A DNA stretch of 64,000 bases from Janthinobacterium sp. FW305-129 (GCF_020858115.1 NZ_JACYMM010000005.1:372001-436000); one strand, 5' to 3'; shown: positions 35,485 to 45,336, numbered from the stretch's first letter. Numbers and translations are program-made. Notes: generated from the letters alone by a model not told the origin.

Positions 35485-36129
35485 TTACTTCTTCTTCGCG
35501 GGCGCCTTGGCCCCATCCTTCTTGCCGCCGATCTTGCTTTCCTTGCCAGAGAGCAAGTTCGCGATATTCTGGCTGTGGCGATAGGCCAGCAGCACGCTCA
35601 TGACGATGACGGCCAGCAAGATGGGGTCGACGCCGAACAGCAAGCCATAGTAAAACGGGGCGAACAGGGCCGCCACCAGGGCTGCCAGCGAGGAATAGCG
35701 GAACGCATAGGCAATGATCAGCCAGGTGGCCAGGGTCGCCAGGCCCAGCCAGGGATTGATGCCCAGCAACACACCGAGGGCCGTGGCCACGCCCTTGCCG
35801 CCGACAAAGCGGAAAAACACGGGCCACAGATGGCCGAGGAAGACGGCGATGGCGACCAGGGCCACGGCCGTGTCGCCCACGCCCAGCGCGCTGGCAAAAT
35901 GGTCGGCCAGGAACACGGCCAGCCAGCCCTTGGCGCCATCGCCCAGCAGGGTCATGATGGCAGCGCCCTTGTTGCCGCTGCGCAGCACGTTGGTGGCGCC
36001 CGGATTCTTCGAGCCATAGGTGCGCGGATCGGCAATGCCGTAGACCTTGCTCATCACCACGGCAAACGATATCGAGCCGAGCAAGTAAGCGGCCACTGTC
36101 ATTGCCACGGTTGTGATTACTGGATTCAT
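35485..36129 (-). CDS. plsY: Glycerol-3-phosphate acyltransferase PlsY
   Basis: 214 residues. PlsY uses acylphosphate from PlsX to acylate glycerol-3-phosphate in the inner membrane. Motif 1 [17 protein letters not shown], motif 2 [21 protein letters not shown] and motif 3 [19 protein letters not shown] are intact in five TM helices. The C-terminus extends beyond the usual end with about 20 Lys-rich residues ([14 protein letters not shown]), an Oxalobacteraceae-like tail of unknown role. Single gene. Confidence 0.95.
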   Translation of the reverse strand: MNPVITTVAMTVAAYLLGSISFAVVMSKVYGIADPRTYGSKNPGATNVLRSGNKGAAIMTLLGDGAKGWLAVFLADHFASALGVGDTAVALVAIAVFLGHLWPVFFRFVGGKGVATALGVLLGINPWLGLATLATWLIIAYAFRYSSLAALVAALFAPFYYGLLFGVDPILLAVIVMSVLLAYRHSQNIANLLSGKESKIGGKKDGAKAPAKKK

Positions 36130-36226
36130 TTCTTCCCTTTATTGTGTTTATTGCACCAGCATCGGGGCTGGCGCAGCAGAATATACACCAGCGTCCAGCC
36201 TACGGACAGGGTGGCGTCTGGTTTTC

Positions 36227-36718
36227 TTAATCCTGCAGCGCGCACTGCACCGGCTTGGCCTTGAGCAAGTCGAGCAAGACCTGCGGCGCCAGCGAGACGA
36301 GGAAACCGCGCCGTCCGCCATTGATGTAGATGCGCGGCAATTCCAGGATCGACGCTTCCACGTAGACGGGCATGGCCTTCTTCGTGCCGAACGGCGACGT
36401 GCCGCCGATCATGTAGCCGGAATGGCGCTGCGCCACTTCGGGCTTGCACGGCTCGACGGATTTGCAGCCGATGCCGCGCGCCAGGTTCTTGGTCGATACC
36501 TTGCAATCGCCATGCATGAGCACGATCAGCGGCTTGGCCGCCTCGTCCTGCATCACCAGGGTCTTGATCACCGCATGTTCCGGCACCCCCAGCTCGCGCG
36601 CCGAGACGCTGGTGCCGCCGTGTTCTTCATACGGATACGGGTGTTCTTCGAAGGAAACTTGATGCTTGCGCAGCAGCTGCGTCGCCTGGGTTTCGGAAAT
36701 ATGCTCTTTTTTAGCCAT
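36227..36718 (-). CDS. ybaK: Cys-tRNA(Pro)/Cys-tRNA(Cys) deacylase YbaK/EbsC
   Basis: 163 residues, normal length. HEYPYEEHGGTSVSARELGVPEHAVIKTLVM-type start, then DCKVSTKNLAR, GYMIGGTSPFGTKKAMPVYVE with the conserved GG-SPFG loop, and GGRRGFLVSLAP. It hydrolyses mischarged Cys-tRNA(Pro), an editing step in translation. The ATG lies 37 bases from the divergent nuclease-fold gene, so both promoters share that short gap. Confidence 0.93.
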   Translation of the reverse strand: MAKKEHISETQATQLLRKHQVSFEEHPYPYEEHGGTSVSARELGVPEHAVIKTLVMQDEAAKPLIVLMHGDCKVSTKNLARGIGCKSVEPCKPEVAQRHSGYMIGGTSPFGTKKAMPVYVEASILELPRIYINGGRRGFLVSLAPQVLLDLLKAKPVQCALQD

Positions 36719-36755
36719 GCGTGATACGCTGATCGTTCAGTGAGGAGTCCTAATT

Positions 36756-37718
36756 ATGCAGCAAGAAATCCGCTTTGCCACCTTCAATGTCTGCAACCTG
36801 GCCCCCGCCGGGGCAAAATTGTATGACAACCTGGAACCGTTGAGCCCCGCGCAATACGCAGCCAAGGCGGAATGGACGGCGCGGCAGATCGACCTGCTCG
36901 ACGCGGACGTGATCGCCTTCCAGGAAATTTTCTCGCAAGCGGCCCTGCGCGACGTGCTGTCGCGCACGCGCCATTACCGCGAAGCCACCCTGGCCGGCTA
37001 CGATGCGACGGATATTGCCGGACGCATGCTGCCCACGGTGGCGCTCGTGTCGCGTTTGCCGCTGGCGGGCGCCGGTGTTGCCTGGACGGATTTTCCGGCC
37101 GGCGTGACCGCGTCCGCCGACGACAATGCCTGCCGCTTCGCCCGCGCACCGCTGCACGTGCAGCTGCTCTTGCCGGGAGGACAACTCACCGACGTGGTCG
37201 TCGTGCATCTGAAATCGCGCCGGCCCGACTACCGCCATGGCGACGGCAACGACGCCATCGCCTACGCGCTGGCCAACCTGCGCTCGCTGCAGCGGCGCGG
37301 CGCGGAAGCGGTGGCCCTGCGCGTGCTGGCAAGCGAACTGGGTCACAGCGGCCGTCCCCGCATCGTGCTGGGCGACTTCAACGACATCGCCAATGCCGTC
37401 ACCACGTCCATCGTCATGGGCGCGGGCGCGCCGTGCGAACCGGGCATGGAAATGCGCGCGCGCCTGTACGACGCCAACGCCATCGCCCTGCGCCAGGATG
37501 CGGCGCGCCACGCGGGCTACACGAATATCCACGACAGCGCCTACATGACGATCGACCACATCCTCGTGTCCGAGCATTTCCACGCCGCCTCGCCGCGCGC
37601 CATCGGCGCCGTGCTCGATGTGAACTACCTGAACGACCATTTGCTGCTGGGCCTGCCGCATGCCTCCGACCATGGCCAGGTCTTGATGCGCATCAAGCTG
37701 CTGGGAAACATTAACTAA
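36756..37718 (+). CDS. Endonuclease/exonuclease/phosphatase (EEP)-fold protein
   Basis: 320 residues with no signal peptide. FATFNVCNLAP opens the fold, VIAFQEIFSQ carries the metal-binding Glu, VVVVHLKSRR and HRIVLGDFNDIANA-type IVLGDFND the Asp-Asn pair, and TIDHILVSEHF the final Asp-His. All EEP metal and catalytic residues are therefore present. Substrate (DNA, RNA, lipid phosphate) cannot be told from sequence. Its stop overlaps by four bases the stop of the convergent PAS-GGDEF-EAL gene, so the two transcripts must overlap. Confidence 0.88.
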   Translation: MQQEIRFATFNVCNLAPAGAKLYDNLEPLSPAQYAAKAEWTARQIDLLDADVIAFQEIFSQAALRDVLSRTRHYREATLAGYDATDIAGRMLPTVALVSRLPLAGAGVAWTDFPAGVTASADDNACRFARAPLHVQLLLPGGQLTDVVVVHLKSRRPDYRHGDGNDAIAYALANLRSLQRRGAEAVALRVLASELGHSGRPRIVLGDFNDIANAVTTSIVMGAGAPCEPGMEMRARLYDANAIALRQDAARHAGYTNIHDSAYMTIDHILVSEHFHAASPRAIGAVLDVNYLNDHLLLGLPHASDHGQVLMRIKLLGNIN

Positions 37719-40246
37719 TTCAATAACTTCGCCAGCACACTGCCCGCCACTTGCGCGCTGGCAAAGCGCCCCTGGTATTGCTGGCAGCCCTGCGCCCGCA
37801 GATACGCGAGCTGCTGCGCCGTTTCCACGCCTTCCGCGATCACCGTCAATTGCAGCTCGCGCGCCATGGCGATGATGGTGGCGGCGACGGCCGTGTCGGA
37901 CTCGCCTGCCGCGTCGTCCGCCGCGGCGGGCAGGAAGGATGGGTCGATCTTGAGTTTATCCACCGGGTAATGGCGCAGATTGGCCAGGCGCGAATAGCCG
38001 GTGCCGAAGTCGTCGATGGCCAGCCTGGCGCCCAGCGCGCGCAGCTGCGCCAGCACGCCGGCCAGGCGCGCGCCGCCCTTCATCAGCAAGGACTCCGTCA
38101 CTTCCAGTTCCAGGCAGCCGGCGGGCAAGCCCGACATGGCCAGCGCCTCTTGCACGCTGAGCAATAAATTATTGTGCTGGCATTGCGCCGGCGACAGGTT
38201 CACGGCCACCCTCCAGGCATGGCCCGCATCGTGCCAGGCGCGTGCGCGCAGGCAGGCGTGGCGCAGTACCCAGTTGCCAATCGACACCATCAAGCCGCAC
38301 TCCTCGGCCACGGCGATGAAGCGCTCGGGCGGCAGCACGCCCAGTTGCGGGTGGCGCCAGCGCAACAAGGCTTCGGCGCCGACGATTTGCCCGCTGGCAA
38401 CGTCCAGCGCGGGCTGGAACTCGAGCACGAATTCATCGCGCCCCAGCGCTTCGCGCAAGCCGTGCTCCAGGCTGGCCCGCTCGACGATTTGCGCATTCAT
38501 TTCGGCATTGAAAAACTGGAAATTGTTGCGCCCGCTTTCCTTGGCGTGGTACATGGCGATGTCGGCGTTGTGCACGAGGCTCTCAATATTGTCTCCATCG
38601 CTGGGAAAGATGGCCACGCCGATCGACGCCGACACCTGCAGCTCATAGCCGCCCAGCTGGTACACCTGCGTGACGGCATGCAGCAGGCTGGCCGCCACAT
38701 GGGCCGCCTGGTCGATGCCGCCCACCTCGGCCAGGATGATGACGAACTCGTCGCCCCCATGCCGGCTGACCGTGTCGACGCCGCGCACGCAGCGCACGAG
38801 GCGCCGCGCCACCTCCTTGAGCAGCAAGTCGCCCACGTGGTGGCCCATGCTGTCATTGATGTGCTTGAAGTGATCGAGATCCAGGTACAGAATGGCCAGC
38901 ATGCTCAGCTTGCGCCGCGCCGCCGCCAGCGCCAGCGACAGCCGGTCCAGCAGCAGCACCCGGTTCGGCAAGTCGGTGAGGAAATCGTGCTCGGCCAGGT
39001 GGCGCGTGTGCTCCTCGTTCTTCTTGCGCTCGCTGATATCGCTGAGGATGGCCAGGTAATTGCTCAATTGCCCCTGCGGGTCGCGGATGGCCGTCAGCGA
39101 CAGCCAGGCCGGATAACGCCCGCCCGCCTTGCGCTGGCCCACGATATCGCCTTGCCAATAGCCATTCGCATCGACTTCATCCCACACGGGCTCGAAAAAT
39201 GCCGGCGTGTCCGGCTCCATGCCGTGCAGGATGAAGTGCTTGCCCAGCATGTCGTCCAGGCTGTAGCCGCTGATCTCGCTGTACGCGGGATTCATGCTGA
39301 CGACGCGCTGCTGCGGGTCCAGCACGACGATGGCCTCGCGTGCGTGCTCCACCACCTGCGCCGACAGGTGCCACGCCTGCTCGGCCAATTTACGGGAAGA
39401 AATATCGCGGATCACGGCGTAAAACAGATAGGTGTGGTCGAGCGTGACGGAGGTGAGCAGCACTTCGCCCCAGAACAGTTCCCCCAGGCACGTCTGATAG
39501 CGCCAGTCATAGCGACAATTGCCGTCCGCGTGCGCCTGCGCCGCCATCTGCGTGCCGCGCAACGAGGACAATTGGCCATCGGGCTGGCGCAACGGTGAAA
39601 AATCGCTGAGGCGGCGCCCCAGCAGCCGTGGCCGGTCTTCGCATTGAAACAGGGCAATGGCGGCCGGATTCGCCTCGGCGATATGCTCGTCGCGCAGCAG
39701 CACGATGGCGTCGGCGGACTTGTCGTACAACTGGCGGAAATTGTCGCCCATCAGCAACAAGGCGCCCTGCGCCGCGCCATCCTGGCCGCTGGCCGTGATG
39801 TCGACATCGATGCAGACCACTTGCCGCACGCTGCCGGACTGCATGACAGGAAACACGGTGGAACAGATGCAGCGCGGCGCGGCGCCGTCGGCATCGAGCT
39901 TCCACAGGCGCATGCCGCGCGCCTTGCCGCTGTCCCACACGGCCGCCAGTTCCGCGTGGCCGTCGTCGAACCCGCCCTGGCCTTGCGGCAAGGCGGCGGC
40001 CACGCCGGCCCAGGCCTGGCCCAGGGCCAGTTCGGCCGGCACGCCATACAGGCGCGCCGCGCCAAAGCTCCAGTAGCGCACGATGCCGTCGCGGTCGATG
40101 CCGCGCACGGCCAGGCCAGGCGCCTGTTCGACGGCAGCGACGATGATGGACAGCAAGTCGAGCGCCCTGGCGGCCGGTCCTGCATCCGGCGCGGCGGCAA
40201 GCAAACGGCCCGGCGACGGGGCGGCTGCGGCAATCCGGTCTGACAT
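37715..40246 (-). CDS. PAS-GGDEF-EAL cyclic-di-GMP signalling protein
   Basis: 843 residues; the ATG at 40246 is taken because the longer in-frame reading contains no domain and is opposed to the upstream gene. Two or three PAS modules (about 30-410, with ISSRKLAEQAWHLSAQVVEHAREAI and ISGYSLDDMLGKHF) are followed by a GGDEF domain (about 425-590) with an intact SRHGGDEFV and an RGVD inhibitory I-site five residues upstream, then an EAL domain (about 600-840) with GAEALLRW, the DFGTGYSRLANLR metal loop and IAEGVET. Both cyclase and phosphodiesterase motifs look intact. No TM helix, so a cytoplasmic sensor. Confidence 0.92.
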   Translation of the reverse strand: MSDRIAAAAPSPGRLLAAAPDAGPAARALDLLSIIVAAVEQAPGLAVRGIDRDGIVRYWSFGAARLYGVPAELALGQAWAGVAAALPQGQGGFDDGHAELAAVWDSGKARGMRLWKLDADGAAPRCICSTVFPVMQSGSVRQVVCIDVDITASGQDGAAQGALLLMGDNFRQLYDKSADAIVLLRDEHIAEANPAAIALFQCEDRPRLLGRRLSDFSPLRQPDGQLSSLRGTQMAAQAHADGNCRYDWRYQTCLGELFWGEVLLTSVTLDHTYLFYAVIRDISSRKLAEQAWHLSAQVVEHAREAIVVLDPQQRVVSMNPAYSEISGYSLDDMLGKHFILHGMEPDTPAFFEPVWDEVDANGYWQGDIVGQRKAGGRYPAWLSLTAIRDPQGQLSNYLAILSDISERKKNEEHTRHLAEHDFLTDLPNRVLLLDRLSLALAAARRKLSMLAILYLDLDHFKHINDSMGHHVGDLLLKEVARRLVRCVRGVDTVSRHGGDEFVIILAEVGGIDQAAHVAASLLHAVTQVYQLGGYELQVSASIGVAIFPSDGDNIESLVHNADIAMYHAKESGRNNFQFFNAEMNAQIVERASLEHGLREALGRDEFVLEFQPALDVASGQIVGAEALLRWRHPQLGVLPPERFIAVAEECGLMVSIGNWVLRHACLRARAWHDAGHAWRVAVNLSPAQCQHNNLLLSVQEALAMSGLPAGCLELEVTESLLMKGGARLAGVLAQLRALGARLAIDDFGTGYSRLANLRHYPVDKLKIDPSFLPAAADDAAGESDTAVAATIIAMARELQLTVIAEGVETAQQLAYLRAQGCQQYQGRFASAQVAGSVLAKLLN

Positions 40247-40622
40247 CAGGCCCCCCGTGGCGCGGCCACACCGCAACCGGCGACCGAGCGGCCCGTCCGG
40301 TGGCGCAACCATCACTGCCATTCTTGCGCGCCGGCGAATCGGCTCATTGAGGATGCTCAAGCATCGTCGCATGCCGTATCGGTCTTCAGTCGCCGTTTTC
40401 TGCATTCCAGCCCCGATTTTGTGCAATCTGTCGCACGGCGATGGCGGCCGGACTTGAATCTTCCTAAAGTGGCAACATGCGCATCGCCGTGAACGGCCGC
40501 AGCGGCAGGCGTGCTGTCTGCGGCCGCCACGGTGATGCGCTACCCGAATTCCCCCCGGCCCGCCGCAGGCCGGCCGCACCGAGACCTGGCGCCGAAACCC
40601 TGCGCCGCTCCTGAAAAAACCT
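40247..40622. other. 376-base divergent intergenic region
   Basis: Lies between the divergent PAS-GGDEF-EAL gene and the RND adaptor gene. No gene or tRNA is seen, and no convincing -35/-10 pair on either strand; the sequence before the adaptor gene has TTGAAT near 40454 but a poor -10. Promoters for both genes must be here. Confidence 0.4.
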
Positions 40623-41855
40623 ATGAAAAACGAGACCCTGCCCCCCGCCTCCCCTCTTGCCGCCACGCGCCGCCGGCGCTGGCGCATGCCCCTCTTGATC
40701 CTCGTCGTGCTGGGCCTGGCCGGCGGCGGCTGGACGGTGATGCAGTCGAAGCAACAAGCCGCCAAGGCTGCCGAACAGCAAGCCAGCAAGAAGAAGCAGC
40801 AGGCAAAATCCCCCGTGCATGAACTGGCGCAGGGCGACGTGGCCGCCATCGATGCGCGCGCGCTGGCAATCAGCCTGCCCTTGTCCGGCTCCTTGGCGCC
40901 CGTGACCCAGGCCACCATCAAGGCCAAGGTTTCCGGCGTGATCCAGGAGACGACCTTGCAGGAAGGCCAGCAAGTGGCCAACGGACAAATCCTCGTGCGC
41001 CTCGACGCGGCAGACCAGCGCGCCCGCCTGACGCAGCAGCAAGCCATGCTCGACGAAGCGCAGGCGCGCCTGTCCATGGCGGCCAAGAACGAGGCGAACA
41101 GCCAGGCGCTGCTCAAGCAAAAATACATTTCGCAAACGGCCTACGACACGACACAGAATTCCGTCGACCTGGCGCGCGCCAGCGTCAAGTCCGCCGCCGC
41201 CATGGTCGACATCGCCCGCATCGCGCTGGCCGACACGGTGATCCGCGCGCCGATGGCCGGCATCGTCAGCAAGCGCCACCTGCAGGCGGGCGAAAAAGTC
41301 TCGCCCGACATGCCCGTCTACACCATCGTCAACCTGGCGCAGCTGACCCTGGAAGCGCCCGTGCCCAGCGCAGAGATTCCCCGCATCAAGCTGGGCCAGG
41401 AAGTGCGCTTCAAGGTCGACGGCTTCGGCGCGCGCGACTTTGCCGGCAAGGTCACGCGCATCAATCCCACCACCGAGAGCGGCTCGCGCGCCATGCTCGT
41501 CTACATCGCCGTCGACAATGGCGATGGCGCGCTGCGCGGCGGCATGTTCGCCAAGGGCAGCATCGTCACCGAGCGATCAATCGTCGCGCCGCTGGTGCCG
41601 CTGACGGCCGTGCGCAACGAAAAGCAGGGCCCCGTCGTGTATGCGCTGGTGGGCAACAAGGTCGTCGCCCAGCCCGTCACCCTGGGCTTGCGCAACGAGG
41701 ATGAAGGCTATGCGGAAGTCAAATCGGGCCTGGTGCCGGGCGCGAAAGTCATCATCGCCAGACTCGATGGCGTAAAACCGGGCCACGGCGTGACCTTCGC
41801 CACGCAATCAGCGACACCCGCCGCGCCGGCGGCCGTGCTGGCACGGAAGGATTAA
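40623..41855 (+). CDS. RND efflux periplasmic adaptor (membrane fusion protein)
   Basis: 410 residues. A single N-terminal TM anchor (about 22-40) follows a short basic segment; then the hairpin and lipoyl halves of an MFP: ATIKAKVSGVIQETTLQEGQQVANGQILVRLD and VIRAPMAGIVSKRHLQAGEKVS, a coiled-coil hairpin between them, then beta-barrel (LTLEAPVPSAEIPRIKLGQEV) and membrane-proximal segments. Links the permease to an outer-membrane channel. It lies three bases before the permease gene; no OMF gene is adjacent, so it probably borrows a shared TolC. Substrate unknown. Confidence 0.92.
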   Translation: MKNETLPPASPLAATRRRRWRMPLLILVVLGLAGGGWTVMQSKQQAAKAAEQQASKKKQQAKSPVHELAQGDVAAIDARALAISLPLSGSLAPVTQATIKAKVSGVIQETTLQEGQQVANGQILVRLDAADQRARLTQQQAMLDEAQARLSMAAKNEANSQALLKQKYISQTAYDTTQNSVDLARASVKSAAAMVDIARIALADTVIRAPMAGIVSKRHLQAGEKVSPDMPVYTIVNLAQLTLEAPVPSAEIPRIKLGQEVRFKVDGFGARDFAGKVTRINPTTESGSRAMLVYIAVDNGDGALRGGMFAKGSIVTERSIVAPLVPLTAVRNEKQGPVVYALVGNKVVAQPVTLGLRNEDEGYAEVKSGLVPGAKVIIARLDGVKPGHGVTFATQSATPAAPAAVLARKD

Positions 41856-41858
41856 GCC

Positions 41859-44800
41859 ATGTGGATGACCAAAGTCAGTATTCAAAACCCCGTCTTCGCC
41901 ACCATGGTCATGGTGGCGCTGGTGGTGCTGGGCATCTTCTCCTACCGGGGCCTGGGCGTGGAGAGCATGCCCAGCGTGCAATTTCCGTTCGCCGCCATCG
42001 AAGTGAACTACCCGGGCGCCTCGCCCGAAGCCGTGGAAAACGACATCACGCGCCCCATCGAGGACGCCGTCAATACCGTCAGCGGCATCAAGACCATCCG
42101 CGCCAACTCGTGGGAAGGACGCGCCGGCGTCTACCTGGAATTCGAGCTGTCGACCAACATGGACAAGGCCATGCAGGACTTGCGCGACAAGGTGGCGCTG
42201 GTCCGTCCGCGCTTCCCGAAGGAAGCCAAGGACCCGTTCATCGCCCGTGCCGAGGGCGACAACGAGCGCCCCATCGCCACCATCGTGCTGACCTCGACGG
42301 GGCATGACCTGCGCTCGCTGTCGACCATGACGGAACAGATCATCAGCAAGCGTTTTCAGGGCGTGGCCGGCGTGGGGCAAGTCAAGCTGCGCGGCCTGCG
42401 CGCGCGCCAGATCCTCATCAGCATGAAACCGATCGAACTCAATGCCCAGGGCATCGGCGTCGATGAAGTCATCCGCGCCATCCAGGCGACGAATACCAAT
42501 CTGCCGGCCGGCTCCATCAGCCATGGCGCGGCCGAACAGCTGGTGCGCGTGGAAGGCAAGATCAAGGATGCGCGCGAATTCGGCAAGATCATCGTCGCGC
42601 GCCGCGCCGTCGGCCCCGTCTACCTGGACCAGGTGGCCACCGTCGTCGACGGCGAGCAGGAAGAACTGTCGATTTCGCGCATGAACGGCCAGCAAGCCGT
42701 GACCATGGAAATCACCAAGGTGCAGGACGCCAACGTGGTCGAAGTGGGCACCGGCATCCTGAAAGTGGCGGCCGACCTGCAAAAAACGCTGCCGCCCGAT
42801 ATCACCCTGCGCGTGCTCGATGACGAGTCGGAACGCGTGCAAAGCCAGCTCAATAACGTCAAGCGCACCATCATCGAAGGCGCCGTGCTGACCATGGTGA
42901 TCGTCTTCCTGTTCCTGCACTCGTGGCGCTCGACCATCATCACGGGCTTGACCTTGCCGATCTCCGTGCTGGCCAGCTTCATCGCCATGAAGGCCTTCGG
43001 CTTCACCCTGAACTTTTTGACCCTGATGGCGCTGTCGCTGTGCATCGGCCTGTTGATCGACGACGCCATCGTGGTGCGCGAAAACATCGTGCGCCACCTG
43101 GGCATGGGCAAGAACCACTACAAGGCGGCCAACGACGGCACCAATGAAATCGGTCTGGCCGTGATGGCCACCACGTTCGCCATCGTCGCCGTGTTCGTGC
43201 CCGTCGCCTTCATGGACGGCATCATCGGCCGCTTCTTCCTGCAGTTCGGCATCACCGTGGCCGTCGCCGTGCTGGTATCGCTGTTCGTCAGCTTCACGCT
43301 CGACCCCATGCTGTCGTCCGTCTGGCGCGATCCCGTCAAGGACCGCTTCAAGTACGCGCCGTGGCTGGGCCGCTTCATGGCCTGGATCGAGACGGGCATC
43401 GACCGCCTGCACGTATGGTACGGCAAGGTGCTGGCTGTCGCCTTGCGCTGGCGCAAGACCACGCTGGCCACGGCCGTGGCCCTGTTCGCGGGCAGCCTGA
43501 TGCTCGTGCCGATGATCGGCGGCGAGATGTTCCCGGAAACGGACCAGGGCTGGGTCAACCTGCGCTTCAAGACGCCCGTCGGCTCCAGCCTCGAATACAC
43601 GGATTCCAAGGTGCGCCAGATCGAAACGGCGCTGAAGGAATTTCCCGAGATCGACAGCCTGGTGGCCAACGTGGGCACCCAGGATGGACGCAATGCGGCC
43701 GACGTGAACCTGAAACTGACGGACATCAAGACGCACAAGCGCCGCTCGCAGCAGGAACTGGAAAAGCTGATCCGCGAACGCCTGGCGCCGATTGCCGGCA
43801 TCACCCTGTCCGTCGGCCAGCGCCCCATCTTCATCGCCATCCTCGGTACCGACGAAGGCAAGCTCGATGCCGTGGCGCACACCCTGATGGACAAGATGCG
43901 CAACATCAAGGGCCTGGCCGACATGGAATACAGCCAGGAAGGCGCCAATCCGTCGACCACGGTGAAGATCAACAACGAACTGGCCAGCGACCTGGGACTG
44001 TCGGTGCAGCAGATCGGCAATGCCCTGCGGCCGTTCGTGGCGGGCGACACGGTCAGCCACTGGTTAGCCAGCGACGGGCAAAACTACGACGTCAACGTGC
44101 AGCTGCCGAAATCGGGCCGTCAGAAAGTGGCCGACCTGGCCGACCTGTCGCTGGCGTCCAGCAAGCTTGACGCAAACGGCAAGCCCGTCATGATTCCGCT
44201 GCGCCAGGTGGTCGACTTCGTGCCGTCATCGAGCCCGCAGGTGCTCAAACGCCAGGCCTTGCAGCGCCGGGTCGCCATCTATGCGGGCGTGCAGGGCCGC
44301 CCTGCCGGCGACGTCGACGCCGACGTACAAAAGGCCATCAAGTCCATCGACCTGCCGCCGGGTGTGCGCTTCGACGTGGCCGGCAATGCGCAGCAGATGG
44401 CCGAAACCATGGGCGGCGCGATGATGGCGCTGGGGATCGCCGTGATCTTCATCTACCTGGTGCTGGCATCGCAGTTCGGCAGCTTCCTGCAGCCGATCGC
44501 CATCATGGTGTCGCTGCCGCTGTCCCTGATCGGCGTGCTGCTGGCCCTCCTGATCACGGGCAGTACCCTGAACATCTTCTCCGTGATCGGCTTCATCATG
44601 CTCATGGGCCTGGTCACCAAGAATGCGATCCTGCTGGTCGACTTCACCAACCAGCGCCAGCGCGAAGGCCTGGGGCAGTTCGAGGCGCTGATGGAAGCGG
44701 GGCAAGTACGCTTGCGCCCCATCCTGATGACGACCCTGGCGATGGTCTTCGGTATGCTGCCGATGGCCATCGGCATGGGCGACGGCGGAGAATCGCAGGC

Positions 44801-44978
44801 GCCGATGGGCCGCGCCGTCATCGGCGGCGTGATCACCTCGACCTTGCTCACCCTGGTGGTGGTGCCCGTCGCCTACACCTACCTCGACAGCCTGGGCAAG
44901 CGCGCCGCGCGTTTCTTCGGCGGCGGCGAGCATGCGCATGCCGAATCCACCGACGACGGCAAAGCACACGCCCACTGA
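41859..44978 (+). CDS. RND efflux permease, HAE1 (AcrB/MdtB-like) family
   Basis: 1039 residues, full length. N-terminal helix VSIQNPVFATMVMVALVVLG, porter domain PFAAIEVNYPGASPEAVENDI, TM4 proton-relay pair in LCIGLLIDDAIVVRENIVRH, and the second half FIYLVLASQFGSFLQPIAIM and GFIMLMGLVTKNAILLVDF. The motif set is that of the HAE1 drug-exporting group rather than the heavy-metal group. His-rich C-terminal tail (HAHAESTDDGKAHAH). Trimeric proton-driven exporter in the inner membrane. Confidence 0.94.
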   Translation: MWMTKVSIQNPVFATMVMVALVVLGIFSYRGLGVESMPSVQFPFAAIEVNYPGASPEAVENDITRPIEDAVNTVSGIKTIRANSWEGRAGVYLEFELSTNMDKAMQDLRDKVALVRPRFPKEAKDPFIARAEGDNERPIATIVLTSTGHDLRSLSTMTEQIISKRFQGVAGVGQVKLRGLRARQILISMKPIELNAQGIGVDEVIRAIQATNTNLPAGSISHGAAEQLVRVEGKIKDAREFGKIIVARRAVGPVYLDQVATVVDGEQEELSISRMNGQQAVTMEITKVQDANVVEVGTGILKVAADLQKTLPPDITLRVLDDESERVQSQLNNVKRTIIEGAVLTMVIVFLFLHSWRSTIITGLTLPISVLASFIAMKAFGFTLNFLTLMALSLCIGLLIDDAIVVRENIVRHLGMGKNHYKAANDGTNEIGLAVMATTFAIVAVFVPVAFMDGIIGRFFLQFGITVAVAVLVSLFVSFTLDPMLSSVWRDPVKDRFKYAPWLGRFMAWIETGIDRLHVWYGKVLAVALRWRKTTLATAVALFAGSLMLVPMIGGEMFPETDQGWVNLRFKTPVGSSLEYTDSKVRQIETALKEFPEIDSLVANVGTQDGRNAADVNLKLTDIKTHKRRSQQELEKLIRERLAPIAGITLSVGQRPIFIAILGTDEGKLDAVAHTLMDKMRNIKGLADMEYSQEGANPSTTVKINNELASDLGLSVQQIGNALRPFVAGDTVSHWLASDGQNYDVNVQLPKSGRQKVADLADLSLASSKLDANGKPVMIPLRQVVDFVPSSSPQVLKRQALQRRVAIYAGVQGRPAGDVDADVQKAIKSIDLPPGVRFDVAGNAQQMAETMGGAMMALGIAVIFIYLVLASQFGSFLQPIAIMVSLPLSLIGVLLALLITGSTLNIFSVIGFIMLMGLVTKNAILLVDFTNQRQREGLGQFEALMEAGQVRLRPILMTTLAMVFGMLPMAIGMGDGGESQAPMGRAVIGGVITSTLLTLVVVPVAYTYLDSLGKRAARFFGGGEHAHAESTDDGKAHAH

Positions 44979-45031
44979 TTGACCGGTCGCCTTCACCGTC
45001 CCCGCATTGGCGGGGACGACGCGGCGGCTTC

Positions 45032-45076
45032 CTGAAGAGAGCTTCAGTTGACCAAAGCGGCCCCACTGGCTAGACT
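45032..45076 (+). promoter_or_regulatory. Promoter of the mgtC-like operon with upstream palindrome
   Basis: -35 TTGACC (45048-45053), 17-base spacer, -10 TAGACT (45071-45076). Immediately upstream of the -35 lies the palindrome CTGAAG-AGAG-CTTCAG (45032-45047). A closely similar palindrome is found before the heavy-metal RND operon (48504-48519), which suggests that the same response regulator acts at both. Confidence 0.65.
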
Positions 45077-45106
45077 GTCCCCGTTATCAATGATATGGAG
45101 TGACTC

Positions 45107-45160
45107 GTGGGTGCTTGTTCCAGTGACAGTAGTCGATTGACCATCGGCGATCGGCCTTAG
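45107..45160 (+). CDS. Candidate leader peptide (17 codons) upstream of mgtC-like gene
   Basis: Within a leader of about 255 nt, GTG at 45107 follows GGAG (seven bases upstream, in GGAGTGACTC) and opens a frame of 17 codons ending in TAG: MGACSSDSSRLTIGDRP. mgtC-type genes in enterobacteria are known to be controlled by short leader ORFs, so a similar arrangement is plausible. An overlapping ATG frame (45090) is an alternative. Reality of translation is unproven. Confidence 0.35.
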   Translation: MGACSSDSSRLTIGDRP

Positions 45161-45336
45161 GCAAGACGCGCGCATTCCGCCCGCCCTGCCCTCGGCAAGG
45201 TGCGGTTTTACCAGCGGCAGTACTCTCTCGCCGCCACTTCCCCCTCATCGTTCCACCGTGATCGTCTGCTGCCCCCTTGCGGGCGGATTGTCTTCGCCCT
45301 TGCACTCGCCTGTTCCTCCCCAGCCGGGAGAAACTG

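Noticed and set aside
37715-41128. Longer start for the PAS-GGDEF-EAL gene
   Set aside because: The extra 294 codons overlap the RND adaptor gene on the other strand, contain no domain and have a low-complexity composition; the ATG at 40246 opens the PAS region.
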